DNA of 15,276 nt from Pseudomonadota bacterium (GCA_022360105.1 JAKSDL010000510.1:1-15276); one strand, 5' to 3'; positions 6,297 through 13,887 are shown, numbered from the stretch's first letter. The notes: a model not told the origin generated them from the letters alone. Program-made: numbers and translations.

Positions 6297-7337
6297 CTAA
6301 AACTCGTATGCGCTGCCTGCGTAGGCGATATCATAAAATTCACCGTCGTCGACCTCAGGAACCACATTCGAATCGTAGTGATAGAGTATCATCTTCTTTT
6401 TCAGATCAGCCGGCAGGGTTTTAAGCTCTTCCAGCCTGGTGTGCACTCCGCTGGGAAAAGGAGAGGTTTCCGTATCATGAAAGATGTAATCCGACTTCAT
6501 ATAATGCCCTCGAAGCTGTGGAGGAACCATAAACTGGGTGTCGGTCGGAAAAAAGACGATCGTGTCTTCCGTTTCGAAGATTAACCCATAGGAAGGCATG
6601 GTGGCGTCACCGGAGACCACATGCATGGATAGCACAATATAAGCCTGCCAGGTTCGTTTACCGTCTTTGAAGGTTAACGGTTCGTTTTCCATCATCTCCT
6701 TGGTGTGGAAATAGGTTTCCAGGGTTACTTCCCTTACCTGCTGCAGGGTTAGCAGTCCCGGTTCAGCAGCCTGCCACAGGGCATCCAGAATATCCCGGTG
6801 ACCGAACATAACCGGTTTGGCCTCTTTAGGTACTTTATAGAGCTGACCCCTGGCCGCTTTATAGGTTATTTTGTCGATGATGTTTTCGCCATCCAGCCAG
6901 GCCACCTTCTTTTTTGTAAAAAAAGGATTGAAGAAGGTCTTGAGGGCAATACCTTCTATACCGCCAATATGATCATCGTGGGGATGGGAAACATAATAGG
7001 CATCAATATCTTTAAAATCCAGGCCTTCACTGGCCAGGGCATGTCGAACATCACTGCCGAAATCCAGTACTAGTCGATAGGGAGAGTCGTCTCCCCGAAT
7101 ATTTGTTTGATCGAATTCAATTAAAAAATTGGATTGCCATGCCGGGGCATACAGGTGCTCCTTATGCTCTTCACAGTAATCATTTACGTACTTTGCGATT
7201 TTATCTTCAGTGCCGCCGCTTTTACCGAATTTTTTGGTGAGTTCGGGTATGAGAGCCTGTAACTTATCAACTGGAATAGCATTTTTAAATTCTCCGACTG
7301 AAAAAGCCGAACTGGCACCAATAACAGTTACCTTCAT
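6297..7337 (-). CDS. Metallo-beta-lactamase-fold hydrolase
   Basis: 346 residues. The metal-binding signature is SHPHDDHIGG (H118, H120, D122, H123). Further candidate ligands are H239 in MHVVSGD, D266 in FFPTDTQF, H287 in IFHDTE and H320 near LYHYDS. The HDTE plus later histidines recall the tRNase Z/arylsulfatase branch rather than beta-lactamases. Unusually for the fold, about 60 residues with a charged helix-like segment (KLQALIPELTKKFGKSGGTEDKI region, split over 25-47) separate the first strand MKVTVIGASSAF from the second sheet strand. There is no signal peptide, so it is probably cytoplasmic. AAGGGG precedes the ATG. The substrate is unknown: phosphodiester, ester or cyclic nucleotide are all possible. 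It appears monocistronic. Confidence 0.85.
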   Translation of the reverse strand: MKVTVIGASSAFSVGEFKNAIPVDKLQALIPELTKKFGKSGGTEDKIAKYVNDYCEEHKEHLYAPAWQSNFLIEFDQTNIRGDDSPYRLVLDFGSDVRHALASEGLDFKDIDAYYVSHPHDDHIGGIEGIALKTFFNPFFTKKKVAWLDGENIIDKITYKAARGQLYKVPKEAKPVMFGHRDILDALWQAAEPGLLTLQQVREVTLETYFHTKEMMENEPLTFKDGKRTWQAYIVLSMHVVSGDATMPSYGLIFETEDTIVFFPTDTQFMVPPQLRGHYMKSDYIFHDTETSPFPSGVHTRLEELKTLPADLKKKMILYHYDSNVVPEVDDGEFYDIAYAGSAYEF

Positions 7338-7442
7338 TGATTTCCCCTTGCAATGTTAGTATTGCTGCAGTCACAGCGCATGTCTTCAGGAACAGCGCTG
7401 CTCAGCGGTTGTGTGTGATGTGACCACAAATTCAATGGTTAT

Positions 7443-7471
7443 CTATTACAGAATATACTCAATATCGTCAA
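7443..7471 (-). promoter_or_regulatory. Possible promoter of the MBL gene
   Basis: On the complement, TTGACG (7471-7466), a 17-bp spacer and TAATAG (7448-7443), a good -35 but weak -10. The palindrome AATAGCTATT at 7475-7484 sits three bases upstream of the -35, where a bound regulator would touch polymerase. Confidence 0.35.
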
Positions 7472-7474
7472 ATT

Positions 7475-7484
7475 AATAGCTATT
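7475..7484. promoter_or_regulatory. AATAGCTATT palindrome, copy 1 (MBL side)
   Basis: Perfect 10-bp palindrome identical to the three copies ahead of hipB. It overlaps the stop codon of a tiny leftward reading frame and abuts the putative MBL -35. Confidence 0.4.
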
Positions 7485-7521
7485 TATCGCAAAAACACGT
7501 TCGCGAACTATTAGCGACCAT
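7480..7521 (-). CDS. Possible 13-residue leader/micro-ORF upstream of the MBL gene
   Basis: ATG at 7521 with AAGGAG seven bases upstream (7534-7529), encoding MVANSSRTCFCDK then TAG. A candidate promoter lies ahead of it on the same strand. The good ribosome site and spacing are the reason to list it. It is not in frame with the MBL gene, which starts 142 bp downstream. Nothing shows that it is translated. It could be a leader peptide or chance. Confidence 0.25.
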   Translation of the reverse strand: MVANSSRTCFCDK

Positions 7522-7552
7522 ATAGATTCTCCTTATACTTCCACTATATCGT

Positions 7553-7582
7553 ATTATAGCGATAAGATTTGAGAAAAGTAAA
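7553..7582 (-). promoter_or_regulatory. Possible promoter for the micro-ORF / MBL transcript
   Basis: On the complement, TTTACT (7582-7577), an 18-bp spacer and a perfect TATAAT (7558-7553). The -10 sits inside TATCG...CGATA, a short inverted repeat (7546-7563). Transcription would enter the 13-codon frame and continue to the MBL gene. Confidence 0.35.
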
Positions 7583-7655
7583 ACGGCACATTTTCCCTCC
7601 ACCCCGGTGAACCCAATTGGAAACAGGGTCGCGATCTGAAGTTTAGACCGGTGAC

Positions 7656-7683
7656 TTGCAATAGACTATTTCTTTGTTATAAG
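7656..7683 (+). promoter_or_regulatory. Possible hipB promoter
   Basis: TTGCAA (7656-7661), a 16-bp spacer, then TATAAG (7678-7683). Start would be near 7690, so the AATAGCTATT cluster would lie just downstream, where a bound repressor blocks elongation. An alternative -10, TATAAT at 7751-7756, lies between two palindrome copies but lacks a clear -35. Confidence 0.35.
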
Positions 7684-7710
7684 CAGGGAACCTTCTAACT
7701 CTGAATTCAA

Positions 7711-7763
7711 AATAGCTATTATAATAATCTTATAATTATTTAATAGCTATTATAATAGCTATT
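7711..7763. promoter_or_regulatory. Three AATAGCTATT palindromes ahead of hipB (candidate HipB operator)
   Basis: Perfect palindromes at 7711-7720, 7742-7751 and 7754-7763. The first two belong to identical 16-bp direct repeats AATAGCTATTATAATA spaced 31 bp, about three helical turns. The last two are 12 bp apart with TATAAT in between. HipB-type antitoxins repress their own operon by binding several palindromes upstream of the gene, so this cluster is the obvious candidate. Binding is inferred. Confidence 0.55.
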
Positions 7764-7853
7764 TTTTATGGACAACTTTAGTTGTGCTTATTTAAAATGC
7801 AAACGCAACAGAAAATCATTTGTCATGGTATTAATCTGAATTTGGGGTAAATA

Positions 7854-8183
7854 ATGTCAACGAAAAGGGCATATTCACGCTACACCAAAGAGGCTGGTTT
7901 TTTATTGGGAAGTATGATTAAGCTTCATCGAAAAAAAAGAAAATGGACTCAACAAGAGCTTGCGGAAAGAGCGGGGATTTCAGTGGCTACAATCAAAAAG
8001 ATAGAAAAAGGAAATCTTACCTGTACTATCGGGATAGTATTTGAAGCTGCGACGCTGGTTGGAATCCGGTTGTTTGAATCGATGGACAACTTGGAAATAC
8101 AAAAGGAAAGAATCGAAGACAAAATAATGCTTTTACCCAAATCGATTCGCAAACCTAAAAAGGAAGTAGACAATGACTTCTGA
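7854..8183 (+). CDS. hipB: HipB-like XRE-family antitoxin/regulator
   Basis: 109 residues. A Cro/C1-type helix-turn-helix spans about 17-72, with recognition region WTQQELAERAGISVATIKKI then EKGNLTCTIGIVFEAATLVG. A C-terminal charged tail (residues 80-109) matches the HipB layout. HipB binds HipA kinase and represses the operon. The gene is intact, and its last 11 bases overlap the hipA start, as in functional hipBA pairs. GGGG lies upstream of the ATG at a somewhat long spacing. Because its partner is broken, it may persist as a free-standing DNA-binding regulator. Confidence 0.8.
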   Translation: MSTKRAYSRYTKEAGFLLGSMIKLHRKKRKWTQQELAERAGISVATIKKIEKGNLTCTIGIVFEAATLVGIRLFESMDNLEIQKERIEDKIMLLPKSIRKPKKEVDNDF

Positions 8184-8777
8184 AGTTAAGGAATTGTTTG
8201 TATGGATCTGGTTGCCCGGAAACACAGAACCTGTTGTAGCAGGAAAGCTTTATAAGGATAGTGGGAATTGTTTCTTTGTTTATGGAAAAAGCTTTCTGGC
8301 AAGAGAGAATGCGATTGCCGTCTATGACCGGGAGTTACCACTTGAGACAGGAGAAATTCCGACTGTGTCCGGACTTGAGTTGCCAGGTTGTATCAGAGAT
8401 TCCTCTTAACCGGAAATACAGATGATCAAGCCAGAAATCACGCTGCTTTTTGGAACGGAAAAGAACTGGAACTCACACCTGCATATGACATTTGCCCCCA
8501 GGCTAGAACGGGGAACGAAGCGTCTCAAGCCATGTTGATTTATGAACAACAACGTTTGAGCAGGCTGTCGATCTGTCTGGAAGCTTCCCGGGAATTTTTA
8601 CTGACAGAAGCAGAGGCCCTGGACATCATTAGAAAACAGGTTAAAATTGTCAGGGAATACTGGTCAAAGGTTTGCGATGAAGCTGAACTAACCGAAATCG
8701 ACCGCAATTTCCTCCGGGGAAGACAATTTTTAAATCCATTTGTCTTTCAAGGTTTGGAAAACCGGTTAAACATCTAG
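8173..8777 (+). pseudogene. hipA: Degenerate hipA kinase with internal deletion
   Basis: The first 70 or so residues (8173-8405, MTSEVKELFVWIWLPGN onward, GKLYKDSGNCFFVYGKSFL) match the HipA N-terminal subdomain. Reading then moves to another frame from about 8388: LYQRFLLTGNTDD, QARNHAAFWNGKELELTPA, YDICPQARTGNEASQAM, the HipA catalytic loop and metal-binding YD, through to a stop at 8777. A normal HipA is about 430 residues; roughly 200 are gone between LPGCIRD and YQRFL, including the P-loop and most of the N-lobe. The two halves are out of frame. The catalytic-loop aspartates remain, but the usual DDH reads DDQ. No active kinase can result. A TTG-started C-terminal fragment of 129 residues might still be made. 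Confidence 0.8.
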
Positions 8778-8859
8778 CCGGTCTGTACCGAAACAAAGAA
8801 AAATCATTAAAATGCAAACGTAGTTGAATCTGTTTAGCATAATTGCCCCTGTCTGTTTT

Positions 8860-9059
<200 letters not shown>

Positions 9060-9107
9060 GGCGAAGCTTACACACAACAGAAAATCTAAAATCTAACCTC
9101 ATAAATC

Positions 9108-10361
9108 TCAAATACACTCAATGTCGCTGAGCCGTTTGATTTCCTTCATTAACACTTCCTTTTCCCTTTTCGCCTTGGTCAGTCCAATAGCTTTTTCATA
9201 GTGACGAATGGCTTTTTTGACATCTGTTTCTGCGTACAAATACCCCAATAATCCATGATAATAATTACTTTCTGTGAGGCGTAGTTTTTCCACTTCCGGA
9301 ATGGCTTTGTCGGGGCCAAAAACCCTGGCAATAGCAAATGCCCGGTTCAAGGCGGTGATTGGTGAATATTCGATCAGAATAAGTTGATTGTACAATTGTA
9401 AGATATGCTGCCATTTATTTTCGTCCGTTGGTGTTGTGTGCCAATAGGCAATGGCCGCTTCCAGGTGGTATTTTGAAATATCCGAACCTTCGCAGGCGTT
9501 TATTAAGTATTGATTACCCCGCGCAATCAATGTTTGGTCCCACAGGTTCCTATCCTGATCTTCAAAAAGAACGATCTGGCCTTCATCATTCGTTCTGGCG
9601 TCAAGCCTTGAACTTTGGAAACACATCAGCGCAAGCAACGCATTGATCCGGGGTGTATTGGTCAGCAGGTTTTCAGATAGCACCAATGCCAACCTGATCG
9701 CCTCTGAGCAAAGATCTTTTCGGATTATTTGGTCGTTGGTTTTGGAAAAGTAACCTTCGTTAAAGACAAGATAGATCGTCTTGGTAACGGTCTCCAATCT
9801 TGATGTGATGTCTCCTTCACTTAATTCATTGATTTGAAAATTATTGTTACGAAGATTGGCTCTTCCCCGTTGCAACCGTTTCTTAATGGTTTCGGTTTTT
9901 GCCAGCAATGCATTCGCTATTTCCTCAACACTGAAGCCGCAGAGAATTTGAAGAGAGAGACTTATTTGAACACTGGTTGAATTGGCCGGATTGCATACGG
10001 CAAAAATCATTGCCAGTTGGCTGTCTGAGATGATCTGATCATTAAACTCAAATTCCTGCACAAATGGCGCTGGTTTTACAGCTTCTTTGACTTTTTTTTC
10101 GAAAACACCAAGGTGCTTGAAATAGTCCTTTGTTTTGTTCTTGGCGACGGTATAAAGCCAGGCTGCGGGATTTTCGGGTATGCCGTTAATCCCCCAGTGT
10201 TCGTGCGCTTTTAAGAATGTATCGCTGGCAATATCTTCGGCAATCTCAATCTGTTTTAAACCAAAATGACGACATAACACCGCAATGATTTTGGTATATT
10301 CCGTTCGAAACAGATGAGGCAAAAGTTCCTGTTGTGGTGCTGACGTCGTTTCTTCAGGCAT
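9108..10361 (-). CDS. ECF sigma factor with C-terminal TPR-like extension (ECF42-type, YCII-associated)
   Basis: 417 residues, double the size of a plain ECF sigma factor. Region 2 is at about 17-80 (TEYTKIIAVLCRHFG through PENPAAWLYTVAKNKTKDYF). Region 4 is at about 130-175 (SLSLQILCGFSVEEIANALL, KRLQRGRANLRN). The C-terminal domain has the hallmark blocks YLVFNEGYFSK, LLALMCFQSSRLDAR, LFEDQDRNLWDQTLI and TPITALNRA-like helices (DUF6596/SnoaL-free, TPR-like). Sigma factors of this build are encoded next to YCII/DGPF proteins, exactly as here. Its ATG overlaps the ycII stop in TAATG, so translation is coupled. No anti-sigma factor is visible; in this group the C-terminal domain is thought to be needed for activity. 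It probably redirects RNA polymerase to a small stress regulon including this operon. Confidence 0.9.
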   Translation of the reverse strand: MPEETTSAPQQELLPHLFRTEYTKIIAVLCRHFGLKQIEIAEDIASDTFLKAHEHWGINGIPENPAAWLYTVAKNKTKDYFKHLGVFEKKVKEAVKPAPFVQEFEFNDQIISDSQLAMIFAVCNPANSTSVQISLSLQILCGFSVEEIANALLAKTETIKKRLQRGRANLRNNNFQINELSEGDITSRLETVTKTIYLVFNEGYFSKTNDQIIRKDLCSEAIRLALVLSENLLTNTPRINALLALMCFQSSRLDARTNDEGQIVLFEDQDRNLWDQTLIARGNQYLINACEGSDISKYHLEAAIAYWHTTPTDENKWQHILQLYNQLILIEYSPITALNRAFAIARVFGPDKAIPEVEKLRLTESNYYHGLLGYLYAETDVKKAIRHYEKAIGLTKAKREKEVLMKEIKRLSDIECI

Positions 10362-10702
10362 TAATCACTCTTCAGCAGTTCTCTGACCTCAATATTGCCA
10401 CCAATGCTGAAAACCGGATTCTCCTTGGCGATCTGCACTGCTTCATCGATTGATTCTGCTTTTATCACTATATAGCCGCTGACAAACTCCTTGATTTCCG
10501 TATATGGCCCGTCGGGCACCACATCATCGGGTTTTACCGTTTTCGAACTTCCAGGTGTCGATAGAAAGGTGTTACCTTTATCGACCAACTTGTTTTGCGC
10601 AACGATCCCCGCCAACCAGTTCATTCTTTCCTGCATTTGCTCGGGCGATGGTTTGAAGTCTTTGACATCTTTTATTCTGAAAATTAATGCGAACTCCTTC
10701 AT
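10361..10702 (-). CDS. YCII/DGPF-family protein
   Basis: 113 residues of the YCII-related fold (dimeric alpha-beta ferredoxin-like). The family motif DGPYTEIKEFVSGYIVI (about 74-90) is clear. Further signs are MKEFALIFR at the start and ESIDEAVQIAKENP in the second half. AAGGAG precedes the ATG. The stop codon shares a base with the sigma-factor start. These proteins are constant partners of ECF42-type sigma factors, and their biochemical role is unsettled. It lies 28 bp downstream of azoR, in one operon. Confidence 0.9.
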   Translation of the reverse strand: MKEFALIFRIKDVKDFKPSPEQMQERMNWLAGIVAQNKLVDKGNTFLSTPGSSKTVKPDDVVPDGPYTEIKEFVSGYIVIKAESIDEAVQIAKENPVFSIGGNIEVRELLKSD

Positions 10703-10730
10703 AATTTAGCTCCTTAGGCTTCGGTCCAGG

Positions 10731-11330
10731 TTAAAATTGATTAGCGATCTTTTTGGCTTCTTCGATCTTCATTTTCAGATTTTTTTCAACTTGCTCCGAA
10801 GGCAAAAAGTTAGTGCCTTCAATAACCAATGTTTGAAAATCGGTAATTCCCATAAACCCCATCACGGCTCTCAGGAATCGATCCCCCATCTCAAAAGCAG
10901 CGTTGGGTCCCTCTGAAAAAATTCCGCCCCTGGCCGAGATATGAATTACTTTTTTATGTTGATCAGCCAGCAGACCCTTTGGGCCCTGTTCAGTGTATGT
11001 GTAAGTCACTCCGTTTACTATAATGTGATCCACATAACTTTTCAAAATGGAGGGGACGCTGAAATTCCACATCGGGGCTGCGATGATGTATTTATCAGCT
11101 TCTACAAATGTGCGCGAGTATTGATGCATGATACTTTGTTCATCGGTAAACAGATCTCGCACCATACCGCTATCCAGACTTTTTATCTCAGCATCATACA
11201 AATCAAGTGTTTCAACATGATCTCCGGGATTATTTTCTTGGTACGTTTCCACAAAAGGTTCGGATAGCCTGAATGTGTAAGAAGACCCTGTTGGTTTTGG
11301 ATTTGCCTTAATGTAAAGGATTTTTGCCAT
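10731..11330 (-). CDS. azoR: FMN-dependent NADH-azoreductase / quinone reductase
   Basis: 199 residues of the flavodoxin-like AzoR family. The FMN phosphate loop near the N terminus reads IKANPKPTGSSYTFRLSE, where the family usually has SPR/S-rich wording. The isoalloxazine region reads AAPMWNFSVPSILKSYVDHI (about 90-110), followed by ITVNGVTYTYTEQGPKGLL-like residues and ISARGGIFSEGP, then FLRAVMGFMGITDF. The enzyme reduces quinones and azo compounds with NAD(P)H as two-electron transfers, protecting against thiol or electrophile stress. As first gene of the operon with ycII and the sigma factor it is a likely effector of that stress circuit. An AAGG ribosome site precedes the ATG. No convincing promoter hexamers were identified upstream (11331-11456). 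Confidence 0.9.
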   Translation of the reverse strand: MAKILYIKANPKPTGSSYTFRLSEPFVETYQENNPGDHVETLDLYDAEIKSLDSGMVRDLFTDEQSIMHQYSRTFVEADKYIIAAPMWNFSVPSILKSYVDHIIVNGVTYTYTEQGPKGLLADQHKKVIHISARGGIFSEGPNAAFEMGDRFLRAVMGFMGITDFQTLVIEGTNFLPSEQVEKNLKMKIEEAKKIANQF

Positions 11331-11456
11331 TTTCTAACCTTTTCGATACGAAGTTGATTGATAAAACAATGTGAAAGAATTTGCTCTTACAAACTAATAA
11401 CGATTGAGGCTTTTGAAAGGGGACATGGATTGCTTTTTTTCCCAATATCGTTAAAA

Positions 11457-11590
11457 ATCGTTAAAGATTAACCAGGTTTTTCTCTCTCCCTGGGTTTGGC
11501 AAAATCAGTAACAATGGCGGTAATCCTGGATATGTTTATTCTTTTGCTATTCTAAGTCTTTTCCCTGTGTCCTCTGTGGTGAATAGTTAA
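11457..11590. repeat. Long direct repeat, copy B (right of azoR-ycII-sigma operon)
   Basis: Partner of 8921-9059 in the same orientation. It ends CTCTGTGGTGAATAGTTA like copy A but lacks about 8 bp of the GTGGTG-type end and the inverted CACCAC arm that copy A has upstream. Confidence 0.8.
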
Positions 11591-11613
11591 AAATCTTCAA
11601 TCGAAAATGTAAC

Positions 11614-12168
11614 ATGCCAACCAATCCGATTTCTTATCCCGGCAATTCAGTTCGTTCTTCTTTTCTTCTCATTGCAGTAGCTGCGATCCTTGCTTTTTTG
11701 TCAGGCTGCAGTGTCACTTCCACTCCGTACCAGCCTAAAACGGAAGGTTTTGGTTATGAGGAAACGCAATTGCAGGAAAACGTGTTTCGCATCTCGTTCA
11801 GAGCGAATCAGTTCACGGAAGAAACAGAAATTCTGGACTATCTTTATCTTCGTAGTGCGGAATTAACTAAAAATTCCGGTTTTACTCATTTTGTGCTTGA
11901 ACAGGACTATGGCAAAACCCAGGTAGACAAGGCATTTGGCCCTCGATTCAGTGTAGGGATGGGATTCTCCTCGGCAAGAAGAAACTCGACAATAGGAGCC
12001 AGGATCAATGCTCCCCTGTGGGACACCGAAGAACGGTATCATGTTACTTATCGACTTGGTATCTTTATCATCCGCATGCTGACAACCGAAGAGGCCAAGA
12101 ACACAAAAGAAGCCTTCGAAGTCGATTACCTTATTGAAAGTATTAAAGAAAAATATCTTCTTTCATAA
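11614..12168 (+). CDS. Predicted lipoprotein, CC0125/CC1285-like family
   Basis: 184 residues. A hydrophobic signal (17-29) ends in a lipobox, LSGC, with the lipidated cysteine at C32; SV follows, so outer-membrane sorting is likely under the +2 rule. After it comes STPYQP, then GYEETQLQENVFRISFRANQ, then FTEETEILDYLYLRSAELT and GFTHFVLEQDYG, which is the conserved core of the CC0125/CC1285 lipoprotein family. The function is unknown. The start at 11614 has no clear Shine-Dalgarno and gives a 16-residue n-region, longer than typical. No better in-frame start was seen before the hydrophobic core. It begins 24 bp after direct repeat copy B and stands alone. Confidence 0.8.
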   Translation: MPTNPISYPGNSVRSSFLLIAVAAILAFLSGCSVTSTPYQPKTEGFGYEETQLQENVFRISFRANQFTEETEILDYLYLRSAELTKNSGFTHFVLEQDYGKTQVDKAFGPRFSVGMGFSSARRNSTIGARINAPLWDTEERYHVTYRLGIFIIRMLTTEEAKNTKEAFEVDYLIESIKEKYLLS

Positions 12169-12225
12169 AACTTGCAGTTAGAGGTGAGTGCAAACCTAAC
12201 CCCTAACGACTAATCCCTAACCTTA

Positions 12226-12948
12226 TCAAAAGCTGGTGGGATTTTCGAAATTGACATCGAGAAAACTGCCATCGATGTTATTAACCATTTCAACAAACCG
12301 GTTGGCGGGGGCTGAAAACATGATCATATCATCCGGGACAAAACGACGGACAAAAACATCCATCAACCCGACAATACACATCGGCTTATCTTTGAACTTC
12401 TGGTCATAGGGAACGGAGAAAGCCGATTGACATCCGGAAGCCCCCGGTATTATCGTACCGCTCTCTTCCCGGTCATAACATGCCAGACCCGTCAAATTAG
12501 CCAGACCCGTAATATCCGGAAACAGATTGACGACTTCAATCTCCCTGCTTTCATCTATCTTTTCAATTTTTTCAAAGTACACGTATTTTTCAGGTGGCGG
12601 ATGAATCTCTGACACCCAACCGTCAAAATATGCCTGGGCAAGGGTACGTGTCTTTCTAAATCGTTCGGTTTCGGCGATAAATTCCCCTTGATCGTCTGTT
12701 GGTGGCAGAAAACCGCCAAATTCCTGTATTCCGGGGCAGGCTTCTCCACAGTCTGCCGAGAACTGGATTCTCTTTCCCTTTTTTAAAACTCTCGCCCAAT
12801 ACATGAACATACAAATCCATCGATCTTTTTTATTGATGAATGAATTTTCGATATTCTCTGCAGAAAAATACCAACCGGTTGCGGGATATTTAAACGATAC
12901 AGCTTCGGACAGTTTTTGAAGACTTTCTTTTACGATTGCTGATTTCAT
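12226..12948 (-). CDS. DUF169 family protein
   Basis: 240 residues. Recognised as DUF169 (COG2043-like) from the CGEACPGIQEFGGF block (about 66-79), TGLACYDRE, the long glycine-cysteine block GASGCQSAFSVPY, and MFSAPANRFVEMV near the C terminus. Several conserved cysteines (C66, C70 and those near 155 and 170) could bind a metal or Fe-S cluster; this is conjecture. AAGGAAG precedes the ATG. There is no signal peptide or membrane segment. The family's function is unknown. It converges on the lipoprotein gene across 57 bp that hold C-rich CCTAACCCCTAACGAC-type low-complexity wording (12193-12223). Confidence 0.85.
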   Translation of the reverse strand: MKSAIVKESLQKLSEAVSFKYPATGWYFSAENIENSFINKKDRWICMFMYWARVLKKGKRIQFSADCGEACPGIQEFGGFLPPTDDQGEFIAETERFRKTRTLAQAYFDGWVSEIHPPPEKYVYFEKIEKIDESREIEVVNLFPDITGLANLTGLACYDREESGTIIPGASGCQSAFSVPYDQKFKDKPMCIVGLMDVFVRRFVPDDMIMFSAPANRFVEMVNNIDGSFLDVNFENPTSF

Positions 12949-13331
12949 TCGGCTTCCTTGTCTGTGTAATTAAATAGATTGTTATTCGGTTGTAGCTATA
13001 CACACAAAAAAGGTGCCATTGATTTAATTATCTGTATTTATTTGTCTTTCCCTACTATGCTTTGAAAAACCTACGAAATATAATGGAAAAACTCGTCGCA
13101 TTTCGTATATTTTAAATTTCCACTAAATATCGTGGTAGTGTTTAGGTAACCTGGTCTCAAGCATTCCCAAAGCAATGGAAATGAATAAAAATCGATGCTT
13201 TCAGATACTAACATAGAAACCGGAGATAAAACCAGTTTTCTAAACCACTGAATCATCAGTTAAGACGAGTTAATCAGCTCACACATCGCAACTATTTGTA
13301 ACTTTTTGATGGCAGCGGTGCAAATCTTCAA
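12949..13331. other. Intergenic region without a supported gene
   Basis: AT-rich DNA with no open frame showing a family motif and no clear hairpin terminator. It includes the upstream region of the DUF169 gene, in which I see no convincing promoter hexamers. Confidence 0.5.
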
Positions 13332-13413
13332 GCTCCGCAGGAGCGACATATAGTAGCCAGTGGTGTTAACCACTGGTGCCGATAATCCTCCCTGGATTAA
13401 GTCCCGTAGGGAC
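13332..13413. repeat. Compound palindromic element of three hairpins
   Basis: GCTCC-GCA-GGAGC (13332-13344), CCAGTGGT-GTTA-ACCACTGG (13357-13376) and GTCCC-GTA-GGGAC (13401-13413) lie in a row, joined by GACATATAGTAG and GATAATCCTCC. The wording (AGCTCC..GGAGCGACAT, AAGTCCCGTAGGGACGACA) is familiar from dispersed elements in many environmental bacterial genomes; that statement is from memory. It could be a mobile non-coding palindromic unit or a transcribed structured RNA. Confidence 0.6.
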
Positions 13414-13433
13414 GACACAAAGCAATTGTGCAG

Positions 13434-13526
13434 AAACTACTTTACCCAAAATCTTTTCTCCGTGATCTCCGTCTCTCTGTGGTGCATAACAAAACAACTC
13501 ACACAGCGACCTATTCTCGTGACAAT
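13434..13526. repeat. Duplicated leader, copy 1
   Basis: Two blocks recur downstream in the same order. The first is AACTAC..TTTTCTCCGTGATCTCCGT up to CTCTGTGGTG (13434-13484; compare 13746-13797). The second is CTCACACAGCGACC..TGACAAT (13498-13526; compare 13859-13887, 23 of 29 positions equal). The spacer between blocks is longer in copy 2. Confidence 0.65.
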
Positions 13527-13553
13527 ACAAAAACTTTCAGGAATTGACTGATC

Positions 13554-13727
13554 GGAGCTGGATTTTGATTTTGACTGCTTCTTCACAATGCCTTTCTTGG
13601 GTAGTAAAAGAAAAAGCTACCCAAGAAACGAGGGAGAAGTGTCGTGAAAGACCACTGGAAAAGCTATTCAGGAAACGTCAGCAAAAACTAGGGAGAAAGC
13701 TAGGGTGTAAACCAGGGAGAAAATAGT
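13554..13727 (+). pseudogene. Frameshifted remnant of an AlbA_2-type gene 3' region
   Basis: Translating from 13555 gives ELDFDFDCFFTMPF, matching APVFEFDTFFTMTF of the downstream gene (about residues 357-370). After a shift near 13600, the frame reads VVKEKATQETREK, matching TVQEKTTQETKEE (373-385). DNA identity continues through CTACCCAAGAAAC and GGAGAAGTGTCG. Beyond this lie decayed repeats of AGGGAGAAA wording with in-frame stops, consistent with a worn TTQEK-type linker. No N-terminal half is present. The short open frame 13544-13726 therefore is not a real gene. Confidence 0.65.
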
Positions 13728-13745
13728 TGATACAAACAAATCAAA

Positions 13746-13887
13746 AACTCTTTTACTTCCAAAATCTTTTCTCCGTGATCTCCGTGTCTCTGTGGTGAAA
13801 AATTCCCTTTAACTTTGAAATCAGATTGTGAGTAGGTGCCTAGGAACAATTGTGGTTCCTCGCACAGCAATCTTTTCCCATGACAAT
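13746..13887. repeat. Duplicated leader, copy 2
   Basis: Counterpart of 13434-13526, located directly ahead of the intact AlbA_2-type gene. A small AGGAAC/GTTCCT hairpin (13842-13860) interrupts the two blocks and is absent from copy 1. Confidence 0.6.

Noticed and set aside
6224..6584. Small rightward frames near the MBL 3' end
   Set aside because: They overlap the MBL gene on the other strand, contain unlikely compositions and have no homology hints.
13071..13256. Small leftward frame in the gene-free stretch
   Set aside because: No ribosome site or recognisable motif; composition follows the AT-rich background.
13360..13551. Small rightward frame across the hairpin element
   Set aside because: It consists of palindromic repeat and GTGGTG-type repeat sequence, not a gene.
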